From NCBI GenBank assembly GCA_030374765.1, contig JARGXX010000006.1, forward strand, positions 744,001 to 808,000: DNA of 64,000 bases, given 5' to 3'. The position numbers were made by a program, and so were the translations under genes. This DNA comes from Agarophyton chilense (Eukaryota; Rhodophyta; Florideophyceae; Gracilariales; Gracilariaceae). The notes beneath the pieces are model-generated. The model was not told the DNA's origin and did no database searches. It saw only the letters and a list, made by a program, of their open reading frames with translations. Shown here piece after piece: positions 20,219 to 30,539 of this stretch; the first letter of the stretch is position 1, and each line of letters opens with the position of its first letter.

Positions 20219-21268
20219 ATGGTGGTTGACAAAGAAACGCCGCTACTCAATGTGTTTGGTTTGAAAGGATCCCAGGCATCCTTGTGCGCAATTCGCAAAT
20301 CAAACAAGAAATTGGCATCACTCGTCCATCCAGATCCCTGGCGTAGTGATCCACGAGGAAGCGCGCGCAGTATGCGAACATTATCGCGCGCCATGGATTT
20401 GGTGCGATCGGACTTCGAGTATGCCAAAATACACTTTGACTTGCAAGAAGATGATGATTATCGTCTAAAGCGCCAAGTTAGGTTTCAATACTTTGAAACC
20501 AATCACGAGCAGGACGTGGTTGAAGTACAAAGGCGACGAAAACAAGAGCAACAGAGGCCAGAAGACGAAATACGTGCTTCACATTTGCGGGAACACAATG
20601 AGCGTCTACGAAAACAGAGAGAAGCCCGACATAATGAGGACGCCGAAGCGCGTGCGCGAGAGTTCTTAGAGAGAGAACTACAAACACAGCGGGAAATGAG
20701 AGCAAATGACGCAAGAAATAATCAACAGGACTTTATGGCTGCTCATAAAGAGAAGGATTGAGGAGTTCTTTTGGATGAACAGGCGTACCAGGCCCCGAGT
20801 GGGATTAGACATGGAGTTGGAGAAAGTGGTAGAGCCTCAAGTCCTGCTCCGGGAAGTTGTGGGCAGGGTGATTAGGTCTCGGATGTTTACGGTGAGAGCG
20901 TTGCTGTACCGGTGCAGTTGTGTGCGAGCACGCATCTGAGTGATATTCAGGACGTTGATGATGTTATGAAGGATCCCAGCTTTAACATATCAGATTACCT
21001 TCCCCACGATGGTGACACAGCGTTCGAAAGTGGTGTTCAGGGTGACATTGATCGCAATGCCCTCTGGGAGGGTGAGTCGTATAGAAGTGTTGCCGGGGAG
21101 GGTGACAATGTCCCAGGAGAGGACCAACCAGGTGAGTTTAGACGACAGAGGCGTAGTCAGGGTGATGGATAGGATGAGAGAAGTACAGTAATAACCCCTG
21201 GTGATGCTCGCTGGAAGGGGAAGTCGGCGAGAGAAATTAGGAGGGCCAAACAAAATCGCTCCTCCTAA
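20219..21268 (+). pseudogene. J-domain-like accessory gene of the MULE
   Basis: The frame opens at the first ATG inside the left end. Residues about 8-75 resemble a DnaJ J domain: an L-L-N-V-F-G-L start, a basic helix II ending in the diagnostic H-P-D tripeptide (residues 37-39), then a helix III-like segment. A long Arg/Glu/Gln-rich, probably coiled-coil region follows (95-175), then an acidic Gly/Asp-rich tail. The same frame continues after stops at 20759 (TGA) and near 20876 (TAG) and a TAG near 21173, ending at a TAA (21266) 9 bp before the transposase ATG. So this was probably one gene of about 350 codons, now carrying three nonsense changes. J domains stimulate Hsp70. A role in transposase handling is only my inference. 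Confidence 0.6.
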
Positions 21269-21277
21269 AAGTGAACT

Positions 21278-23230
21278 ATGCAGCGTGCCAAGCTGGCTTT
21301 GAAGGCGGAGCAGCTCGGCACCATGACATGGAGACCTAGACGCTGTGTGGAGATTGTACCAGAGATAGGCATGGAATTGCCTTTTCGGTGGCAGTGTGAG
21401 CAGCTTATTCGAGCGCAAACTGCTTACCTTGGCATACAAAAGGGCGTCAACATCTCCCAAACATGGGAGCGCGTCCGTGTGTGCTGTCGTCACTCTTCCT
21501 GCCCATCTAAAATGCAGTTTGACTGGCAACCATCCACCGGGCTGTGGAAGCTGAAAGCCTACGTGAGTCACCTAGAAGTCTGTGTGGGGCAGGATGTCGG
21601 ATAACCAAGCTCCACAGTTGACATTGGAAGCCAGAAGACAACGTACTGTACACCAGCCTACACCCCTCTGCCAGTGGCGCCCGTAATTCTTGCGGAGGTT
21701 GCCACTGACCCGAACATATCTGCTCGTACTATCGGGGGGTTAGTCCGAGCGAAGAAAATATATCGAGGACAAACCCCTGATAACCATTACCGGTACATTC
21801 GGCAAGAGTTCATACGGCATATGACGGCTACAAGAGCAGTCGATATGGCGGCATTGGAAGGTTTCACGCAGCTGCTGCGGGACTGCGGACACACAGTGAA
21901 GATGTTCATTATTTCCGGGGTAGAAATGAAGCGGCAGAGGTTGAAGGCTGCTGATTTTATATTTAAGCAGTGCCAGAAGACCAAAAAGATCGACAAAGAT
22001 TCCGTATTTGATAGAGATGTCGTAGAAATCTCCGACATCAAAGACACTGACCGCTACCATGGGGGCTTCCTGTTTGTGCCGAGTGTGGCAGAACAGTACT
22101 GCAAGAAGGGACGAAGGACGACAGCAGCCGATGCTGCCCAGTGTGATGGTGTCGGGCCTCAATCGTATGGGACTACATATGAGGTGGTAACTTATGACAC
22201 AAACCACCACTTGATCCCCCTACTTTTCGCACATTTCATTGGTGCTGAGTGCTTTGAGACATGGATGACCATGCTCGAGGAGTGCAGTAATACTCCTGGT
22301 TTCGACATTGCGGAGCGAACAACAATAGTTGATCAGAAAAAAAAGCATGGATAAAGCATAAAACGAGGTATTCTCAAAGGCCAAAATGTTTCTGGATCCC
22401 CTTCACGTTCGGAAAAACATGGGGGCCAAACTGGGCGCTACTAAGTCATTTGGAATCTCCCTGTACGAGCGCGCTCTCTACGATCCAACTTGGGCCACCG
22501 TCGATGAGATAGTGCTTCAATACTCAGAGCAATAAAGAGCTTTCTTGTCAAAGTTTGAAAAGTCAGAGCTCTACAAGGCCTAATTTGTTCTAGAGGATAC
22601 AATTTTCACATCACAGGAGGCCGAGAGCCAGTTGGGAGCGTCTTTTTGTAATCACAAACGTTCAGTTGAGCCGCAAAAGATATTGCAGAAGGTGGTGGAA
22701 ATACAGCGCTCTGGCTTTTTGAAGAGAAAAGCGGCTGCCCAGGCTTGTAACTCTCCCGTGCCGCCTCAAGTGGCACAAAATATTGCGATCGTGCTGCGAT
22801 CTCGGCATTATCAGGATACGATCCGAATGATAGAAGGGTCGGTGGAATGGAAGCGACAGTTACCAGCTTGACGGACGGTGCTCTTAATCGTCATGTTTTA
22901 CTAAGTACGACACCACACCGCCCACCAATCTGTTGTGGATAATCATTCTATCATGATGGATACCCATGTTTTCACGGTGCTGCAATTATTTGTGAAAAGC
23001 ATGGGGCAGCTAATATACCACGGTTTGTGGCTGAGCGTCATCTCACAGATTGCTGGAAAGAATTGTACGAATCCGAAGATTTCCGAATCCCAAGTCAAAG
23101 CTTTATCAATGACGTTATATCGCGAGCAAAAATATTGGTTATCAATAGTGAGAATCTGAGTATTCCAAAGGCCATTCCTCACCCTCGTGGCCGTCCAGTG
23201 AAAAATGCTAGCGTGAGAAGGAAAGGATAA
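21278..23230 (+). pseudogene. MULE transposase, disrupted
   Basis: N-terminal DNA-binding domain: a WRKY/GCM1-like zinc finger at 21470-21600 (C-C-x4-C ... V-S-H-x3-C). RNase H-like DDE core: 21674-22354, with the MULE-typical D-x4-C-D-G ... G-T-T-Y-E-V-V-T-Y-D-T-N-H segment and T-I-V-D-Q for the second Asp. SWIM zinc finger near 22931-22990 (C-C-G ... C-F-H-G-A-A), then a basic C-terminus containing G-R-P. Defects: a TAA at 21602, a frame change at a run of eight A (22337-22344), stops near 22359 and 22532 and around 22580 in the second frame, and a return to the first frame near 22871. The protein runs from cut-and-paste DNA binding to catalysis, but this copy cannot make it whole. Confidence 0.8.
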
Positions 23231-23404
23231 TTTGAGCGTGGTCCGGAGTGTTGGAAAAAGAGAAGCTACACTTTCTCTCTGTGTAATCAGCAATGTCCTA
23301 TTGCAACACAATGTCAGCTCCGTCAGCTCTTTGGGGAGTAAATTATGCTCGTGTCAGGGCATCCACCATTTGCAATACACTTCTCCTTTCTTACTTTGTA
23401 AACG

Positions 23405-23607
23405 TATGTACTTTTGATCGCCACATTGTCACCCTGCAATACCGCAAGTCACCATACGTTTGCCGATGTCATGAAAAAGTCACCCTAGAAAAATTGAAAT
23501 CACCCAGGTGTATAGGTAAGTATTCTAGAGTCACCTTCAGACTGACTCATTTTCGAAACTGTCACCCCTAGGGTGGTCTAATCCTGCAACTGGTCACCCC
23601 CCGAATC
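23405..23607. repeat. Right terminal inverted repeat and subterminal region of the MULE
   Basis: The inverse complement of the outer end matches the left end over about 45 bp with a few mismatches and one small indel. Six or more TCACC motifs follow inward at irregular spacing of 15-40 bp (23428, 23449, 23480, 23500, 23531, 23560, 23594). Confidence 0.8.
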
Positions 23608-24690
23608 GTATCATTTAGCCTTTCGCAATACATTGGACGAACTCCTTCAAAAGGGCCTCATACGACCCTCATTGTCGCCATTCGAAGCGCAACTATTCGT
23701 CGTCTGCAATAAATCTGGCAAACTAAGGATGGTTTGCTACTAGCATGCACTTTATCGCACTACCATCTCCAATATCGCAGCTCTCCTACTCATTCACGAG
23801 GCATTGGCCCAGATTTCAGGCGCCATGATGTTTTCACATATGGACCTCGTAGGCGCCTACCGAGAGATGCTCATCAAAGATGAGGAATACAATCGACCCG
23901 CTTTCCCGACGCAGTTTGGTTCTTTTGAATGATGTGTACTCTTTTATGGCCTATGAAATGCTTCCGCCGCATGCCCACTGCTCATGGCCCATGGAGTCAA
24001 TGGGACCTTCCCTATTTTGTGCCTCGACGATATTTTCGTCAACAGCAAAAAACTGGAAGATCACAAGATACATTTCCGACAGGTTCTCTAAGCACTCAGA
24101 AATCATAAATTGTTTGCGAGGCCGAGAAAAGATGAGTTTGGAGTTAGCGAAGTAGACTTTTTTGGATTCACATTGTCCTCAAAAGGAGTGTCAACAAAAG
24201 ACCGATTGATGTCTTCCATCCAAGGTTGGCCCACCCCGACTTCCATGAAACAATGCGGGCAGTTACTTGAGCTTTGAAACTTCAATTGCAGATTTGTGAA
24301 GGGTTATGTCTCCATTATCCGTTATCAAACTGACTTTCTCCGCTCTCACGCTTTTCAGTGGACGCGCTCACAGTATTGGGCCTTCGGTGACATCAGATTT
24401 GTTATCAGCTCCGCTCTCATACTCGCCCATGCAGACGCTTCGAACCCGTGTATTCAAGCGACGGACGTCTCAAAATGTTTCGTCGGACATACTTTGTCTC
24501 AAAATGGACGCTTTTTGCCTTCCCCTCACACCAATTGTCCTTCGCCAAGAAGAATTTTGACACTGGGGACCACGAGCTATTTGCGATTATGACCACCCTT
24601 TGTACTCAAATCGATCAGGCTGTCTCATACGAAACCTCTTACCGAGCAGAGATTAATGCGTTCTCTGGTGAACGTTTTTTTAGTCAGTGC
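23608..24690 (+). mobile_element. gypsy-C: decayed Ty3/gypsy RT-RNase H fragment
   Basis: Immediately right of the MULE the plus strand reads as the start of a gypsy RT (L-L-Q-K-G-L-I-R-P-S-L-S-P-F), then the palm region near 23830 (F-S-H-M-D-L-V-G-A-Y) and a late-RT segment at 24020-24190. A RNase H part at 24430-24590 has A-D-A-S-N and F-D-T-G-D-H-E-L. No LTRs found. Broken in numerous places and old. It is on the opposite strand from gypsy-A, so it is a separate element. Confidence 0.7.
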
Positions 24691-24799
24691 AATCCTGTGT
24701 GTCTTGTACCTGTGACAGTGAAGAAGCGGCATTTTGCATCGTAAATATTGGGAGATACGAACTTCCTTCGATCTTCATCCTTTGACGCAGCTTCTCAAT

Positions 24800-25062
24800 T
24801 TTATCCAGAATCGCAGCTGCCTCAAGATCATTCTTAAGAGTGTTTTGTAGAATGTCTGCCTCTGAATTTTTCAGCATTAGTGCCATTGGAAAGTTTTTCA
24901 GCTCTAGATGGCGTCACAAACGGGCGCATATCAATGCCCTGGAACTGGAAGCAGCCCATTTCTGCGTGCGTCGCGTGGGCAGGTTCAAACACACGTCCGA
25001 TCATCGAGTGGGCCTCCTTGTTGACAACACTACGGCTCTAGGTGCCATTGCAAAAGGCCACT
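24800..25062 (+). mobile_element. Unclassified retroelement fragment with a RNase H-like segment
   Basis: A plus-strand stretch reads H-I-N-A-L-E-L-E-A-A-H-F then L-L-V-D-N-T-T-A-L-G-A-I. This style of RNase H is known from DIRS/Ngaro-like tyrosine-recombinase retroelements, not from gypsy or copia. It is cut by the copia-C LTR at the TSD and resumes at 30305. Too short to classify firmly. Confidence 0.45.
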
Positions 25063-25385
25063 TATGGAAAGCAAATGCATCTTAGTCAATCTATGCATAC
25101 CCTAGGCGCATTTGCGTATAATGCAAGCCCTCTAGGAGAGGTTTTGCATGACATGGTGCTGCAATAATCATGTGCAGCAAGAGAGTAGATTACGTGGCCG
25201 TTAGCATTCGATTGCGTGGCCTTTTAGTGATAGATTACATGGCCGCTAGCCCGCCTTGTCGGGTATATAAGCCCAAGAGCCTGGACATGGACCCTTGGTT
25301 TATCCGAGGCAGGCAAGCATTCGAATAGTAATCTGAATCAGTAAATTGTTCTTTAACAGAAGCATCTACAACTACCCTTTATTTA
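25063..25385 (+). repeat. 5' LTR of copia-C
   Basis: 323 bp, starts TATGGAAAGC and ends CCCTTTATTTA. A TATA box (GTATATAAG at 25263-25271) lies about 200 bp in, the expected place for the promoter. Near its start it has TATGCATACC and CTAGGCGCATTTGCG motifs. Confidence 0.95.
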
Positions 25386-25398
25386 GTTATGGGCCCAG
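25386..25398 (+). promoter_or_regulatory. Primer-binding site of copia-C, overlapping the gag start
   Basis: GTTATGGGCCCAG is fully complementary to the anticodon-stem region of initiator tRNA-Met. It touches the LTR end, and the gag ATG (25389) lies inside it. Confidence 0.8.
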
Positions 25399-28300
25399 AA
25401 AGCTCAAACAACCTGCCGTCTCGACTCCGTTTCTCTTGGGACATTCGAACCGTGCCATGGACGGATGGACGTGGAAACCAAGAGCAGTATGCTGAGGCTG
25501 TATCGTTATGGCAGGCGTTCCAGGATACGCTTACAGATTCAAACAGCAACAAGGTTCCCAAGACAGCACAGGGAATAATGCTTCAATCGCAGCTGTATGG
25601 TCGGGCTAGGGATCTGTGTAAGGCTATTCCGGACAGTGTGATTCGATCGGCGGAAGGTGCAGAAGCCATCGTGAAGGCCTTGTACAAGCGTGATCCGCTC
25701 GCCGTTGCTTCAGATGTATTTCAGGACTTTCTTTCGCTCCTCAACACAAAGAGAAACCACAACGAAAGCTTAAAAATTTTGAATCGAGATTTCAGGCGCA
25801 AGTATCGAGACTTAACGCTCATGGAACGGAAGCAAAGCTTTCTGATGCGCTTGTGGCTTCTACTCTTCTGGCAAATGCAGATGTCGAAAATAATCAGAGA
25901 GTGTCAGTTTTGGCCAATGGCGTTCCGCGAGACGCCAGTCTTACACCGACGTCGACGACAAATGATTACCTCAAAGTGGTTTCTTATGATTCGATTGTCT
26001 CTGTTCTTAGGCAATGCGACAAAGTGAAACATTCAGGAGGAGATGCAACTTCAAAAACGCTCTCCACCAACGCCGCTCACTATCAGTCGGCGCCGCAAGG
26101 TTCTTCCGCCGCCGGTAGCAACCGTAGGCATAATCGACCTTCCCGGAGAACCCCAGAGCAAATTGCTGAGCTCAAAGGGAAGACGCAGTGTAACACCTGT
26201 GGAAAGTACGGTCATTGGTATCAAGACCACAGGAAGGACGGGACGCTGAAACCGGGTGTGAAGTCTTTAGATGCCCCTGCAACAGGCGATAAGGCACAGA
26301 ATAACGTTTTGACCTTCAATATGGCAGAATTGAGCGCACAAAACTTCGCACAATTTACACCGGACGGCATTATTGGACCACTCTTAGACGATGGAGCACC
26401 TTACAGCGGAATTGGGGTAACTGAATTGAACCTCATCACTCCTCTCGTCTGTCCCGATTGGAACAGGAAGCTGGAGCCATTACCAGAAGCAGTTGCTGAA
26501 AGACCCTACTGGCAGTATGGCAACGGTGAACATCGAAGCCAGGCAAGGAAAATACTTGGATCGGTGGTCTTCAAGGCAAGAACGGACGAAGGTACAGTGG
26601 TGAACATCAGGCATTTGGTTATCGATGGTTCCTCTCAATGGGTTGTAGGACGCAACGTAACCAACTACTGTGACATACTACATGTTAACCAAAACATATT
26701 GAAGTTGCCACCCGATGCCAGCGGCAATTCGCAAGGAAGCGTCACTCTCGTCGACAGAGACATGCACACCTACATTCCCCATACGGCGTTCACTTATCAA
26801 GCAGAAAAGCTGACCCCTAGGCACAAAACGACCCTGTTCTGTGCAACGGCTCACATCGACGGAAACCTGGCTAAGAAACCGTGGAAGGACTTGAAAAAAA
26901 TTGTGGACAAAGTCCATAAACATGTCTGCGGGCACTCTACATACTCCGACATCAAGATACTTCTTGAAAGAAACGAACTATGGACTGGATATGTAGACAA
27001 GTACCTTCAGCGCACACTTGAAGAGTGCACAGCATGCAGAACAACTGCTAGGCCAAAAGCAGACAGGAAGGTCTCACTTAGCTCGATGAGCAGATCCTTT
27101 AATGAGGTAGTGTGTGTGGACCATATGTTTCTGGATCAGCACTGTGTTATGCACATAATGGATACCGCATCGCGCTACTCTGTTGTCGCAGTGGTGCAAG
27201 ACACATCAATGCGTGAAGCTATTCTAGTATTTGATGCGCACTGGCTGACACCATTTTGGACACCGCTAACAGTCGCTTATGACAGCGCATTCAAGAATAG
27301 CATCCTTGCCAAGTACCTGCGGGAACATGACATAGAAGCTGGACCTCTGCCGCCGAGAAGGCACAATAAGAACGTGCTTGAGTCCAAGCATAAAATCATC
27401 CGAGATGTCTTCACTCGCCTGAAGGAAGAGTCTACTGTGGAACGGAAAGAATGGGAAACCTCTCTGATCATTCAACAGGCAATCAGAATTTCCAATGATC
27501 TCTACGGCAGCGACGTTCTATCTGCGCAAGAACTTGCCAAGGGCTATTCCAGACCGATACAGAAGGGTGTCATACCAAAACAACTTCCACAAGAACTCGT
27601 GTATGCCCACCAAACCCTTCTAGCAAGGCGAAAGCTGACCTTGATTCTGCGATCAAAGACATTTAATGAAAGCCCTATTGCAGTAGGAGATCCCGTGCAG
27701 ATATTTATCAAGAAGGAGCACGAAAAACGTGGGAAGTGGTCACGAGACAAGCCCGTGCTGGCCTTTGACATTGCAAACGGCACAGTGACCGTCCCAGGAG
27801 CCAAAGGAAAAAAAATTAACGCTGCAATTGAAGACGTCAGGCCAGCAATAGTCCAGAACGAGCTAGCTACTGCTGTGCAGAATGCTATTGATGAACTGGA
27901 TCGAAACTTGGAAGAAGTTGTAGACACACTCGAAGAAAACTCCCCCGAATCCAGAACAGACTCTATCGGAGATGAAGTTCCAATCTCAAACCCAACTCCG
28001 CACAAAACAGAAGAAGAACCCGACTGCATAGGACCTAACACTCCCAATGTCGGTGACAATATAGAACTGTACTGGCCAATAGACAAAAAATTTTACGGAG
28101 GCACAGTACATACGCATGACGAGAGGACTGGAAAGTACGCAGTTCATTATTTCGACGGAGATAAGGAAAATCTCAACCTGGAAAATGAAGTATGGAGTTA
28201 TCTCGACAACCGAGCAGTCGCAGAGCAGAAAGAGGATACGGACTATCAGTCCAACCAATCAAGCGATCAACCAGATGCGGAAGAACCTATCAGTGCAGCA

Positions 28301-29959
28301 GAAGTACAGTTGTCGCCAGGGCAAGACTTGCAAAGCACAGAGAAAGACCTCATTCAGACCTATTACAAGGCGTTCGGAAATACAGAATTTATGTTGCACC
28401 AAGCACAGGGGTTACCACCCTTTGCAACACAGAATGCCTATGACAAGGAAGAACGGTCATTTAAGAAGATTGTGGGAGATGTAGCAGTTTCTCGAGTTCC
28501 TAAAAACGCGAACATAGTATCAAGCCACGTCCTTTACAATGTGAAGAAGTGTGATGATAACTCGCTGACATTAAAGGCACGAATTGCAGTACATGGCAAT
28601 AAGGATCGAGAAAAGCATGCCCTGAAAACAGACTTTGCAACATGCCCACCAGTTGGTATCCGCATACTGTTGTCTCTTTCTACGATCTATCGGTGGACTC
28701 TGGCAAAGATCGACTTCAAGAGCGCCTTTCTTCAAACGGAAGCTCAACGAGATGTCTACATGGTACCTCCTCGCGAATGCAAAACACGTCATCAGCACTA
28801 CTGGTTGCTGCTATCAGCAGCCTATGGTCTCGCAAATGCAGGGGCCAAGTGGCAAGAGCTTAGTGATGATGTGCTACGTGGATTTGGTTTTTCGCAGCTC
28901 GTGTACGTGCCGCAGCTCTTTTACAAAAAATTGGATGGAAAAGTTGTAGTCATTGCAGTCAAAGTGGTCGATGACATCCTCTTTGCTGGAGAGAGAAAGA
29001 ATTTGTCTACAATAATAGAAAAAATAAGACACAGCCATAAACTTGGCACGATAGTGTATGGACCAGGTAGGGTACAGTTTTATGGTCTGGCGCTTACTCA
29101 GTACGAAGACTACACAGTTACCATCGATGGAGACGAAAAGCTGAAAGGGTACGAAGCCGGAACAATTAGTCGTTTAAGGAGAAAAGACCAGGAAAGCCAG
29201 CTGAACAGCATTGAGCTCTCACAATTCAGGTCGCTGAACAGTTCAATTGGCTGGCTTGGCAGTGCCGCCTCTCCGTTTTGCGCATTTGCGGCAAGCTATT
29301 TGCAGCAAAAAGGGCCATTTCCTACTATCAAGGACATGATAACGCAGATTAATATGCTGTGCACTCTGAAGAGAAAAGGAACGTCACTAAGGTTCCTGAG
29401 GCCACTCAGTGGAAAAGAATAACAGATCTCAATTGTAGTATTTTCTGACGCAAGCCGAACGAACGACTATGGACAGCTTGGGTTTGTCGCTGGACTTCTT
29501 TTTGGAAAACTGAAGCAAGACTCTGTCATTCATGTCATTTCCTGGAGTTCTCATAAGTCCCGAAGACCAGTTAAATCAATTGGATCGGCCGAAACTCTGG
29601 CTGCAGGAGAGGCCATCGATGAGGGCAAGGTACTCTGTAAGGCATTCCAGGCTTTGTTAGGAATCCACGTTGGACTGTGGATCGTTGTAAACTCAAAGGA
29701 TTTGTTTGGCACACTTTCTACCTGTCGCAACGCTGCAGATCGTTCTATTCGTGGAGATGTCAGCGTAATCAGATACGAATTTGAAACAAGAAACGTTGAC
29801 AGAATGATATGGATTCTAGGTAGCGCAAACTATGCTGATCCGTTGACAAAAACCGATAGCCCTATCTCTCAAGCTTTGGAGTTAATGTTTTTTGATGGGA
29901 AAATATCCATGGACTTTCATGGGGCTTTATTCCGAAACTCTAACGCACCCACTGGTTAG
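25389..29959 (+). pseudogene. copia-C gag-pol, broken
   Basis: The long open part (25853-29422) covers the end of Gag, a knuckle near 26190 (C-N-T-C-G-K-Y-G-H-W ... H), protease near 26390 (L-D-D-G-A-P), integrase 26900-27420, a Tudor-like domain at 28046-28203 and RT 28500-29380 with V-V-D-D near 28965. RNase H occupies 29440-29950, ending in A-N-Y-A-D-P-L-T-K. Sequence is closest to copia-G, with copia-A and -D more distant. About two or three breaks. Confidence 0.9.
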
Positions 29960-29981
29960 CAGGAACTCTGAGAGGAATTGG

Positions 29982-30304
29982 TATGGAAAGCAAATGCATC
30001 TTAGTCAATCTATGCATACCCTAGGCGCATTTGCGTATAATGCAAGCCCTCTAGGAGAGGTTTTGCATGACATGGTGCTGCAATAATCATGTGCAGCAAA
30101 AGTGTAGATTACGTGGCCGTTAGCATTCGATTGCGTGGCCTTTTAGTGATAGATTACATGGCCGCTAGCCCGCCTTGTCGGGTATATAAGCCCAAGAGCC
30201 TGGACATGGACCCTTGGTTTATCCGAGGCAGGCAAGCATTCGAATAGTAATCTGAATCAGTAAATTGTTCTTTAACAGAAGCATCTACAACTACCCTTTA
30301 TTTA
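29982..30304 (+). repeat. 3' LTR of copia-C
   Basis: 323 bp, two substitutions from the 5' LTR (both near the AGAGAG/AAAGTG site, about 120 bp in). Preceded by the purine-rich AGAGGAATTGG. Confidence 0.95.
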
Positions 30305-30470
30305 CCACTCGTCTTCTTCCATCCTCCACAACAGTTGCAGACGACTTGCCTTTCCTTTGCCTTGTTGACAAACGTCATTTGGCTACTACCTCATTGGGTT
30401 CCTTCTGGTCTTAACCCAGCTGACAAGCCATCACCTCTGCTTCTCAACCGCTCTCATATCCACTGCTGCA
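30305..30470 (+). mobile_element. Continuation of the unclassified RNase H fragment
   Basis: From the CCACT target duplication the plus strand resumes with serine-rich then C-R-R-L-A-F residues and a later A-D-K-P-S, typical of the end of such RNase H domains. It fades into copia-E near 30470. Confidence 0.4.
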
Positions 30471-30539
30471 TACCGCGTCCTCCATCGCAAGATTAGGGCC
30501 CTGGGAAATAACGATGAAACTCGAATCTGAATGAATATA

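Larger units (their letters stand above)
19881..23607 (+). mobile_element. Mutator-like DNA transposon (MULE) with an accessory gene
   Basis: A 3.7 kb element bounded by imperfect terminal inverted repeats. It encodes a MULE-type transposase on the plus strand (21278-23230) and an accessory J-domain-like gene upstream (20219-21268). Both ends also carry repeated GGGTGA/TCACCC motifs, typical of subterminal transposase-binding sites. Mutator elements usually make target duplications of about 9 bp; none is recognisable here. The transposase has several disruptions, so this copy is not autonomous now. Confidence 0.85.
25063..30304 (+). mobile_element. copia-C: young Ty1/copia element with a few breaks
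   Basis: 5242 bp with two 323-bp LTRs that differ at only two positions, and a CCACT target duplication (25058-25062 and 30305-30309). It has the primer-binding site directly after the LTR and the same part order as copia-A: Gag, protease, integrase, Tudor-like domain, RT, RNase H. The reading frame is broken in about two or three places, so this copy is recent but not whole. The target is the unclassified RNase H fragment. Confidence 0.93.

Noticed and set aside
20219-20761. Host DnaJ gene next to the transposon
   Set aside because: It lies inside the inverted repeats, on the transposase strand and abutting it, so it is better seen as part of the element.
27544-28086. A 180-codon minus-strand frame, Ser-rich
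   Set aside because: It lies opposite copia-C pol, and its composition is the mirror of the coding strand.
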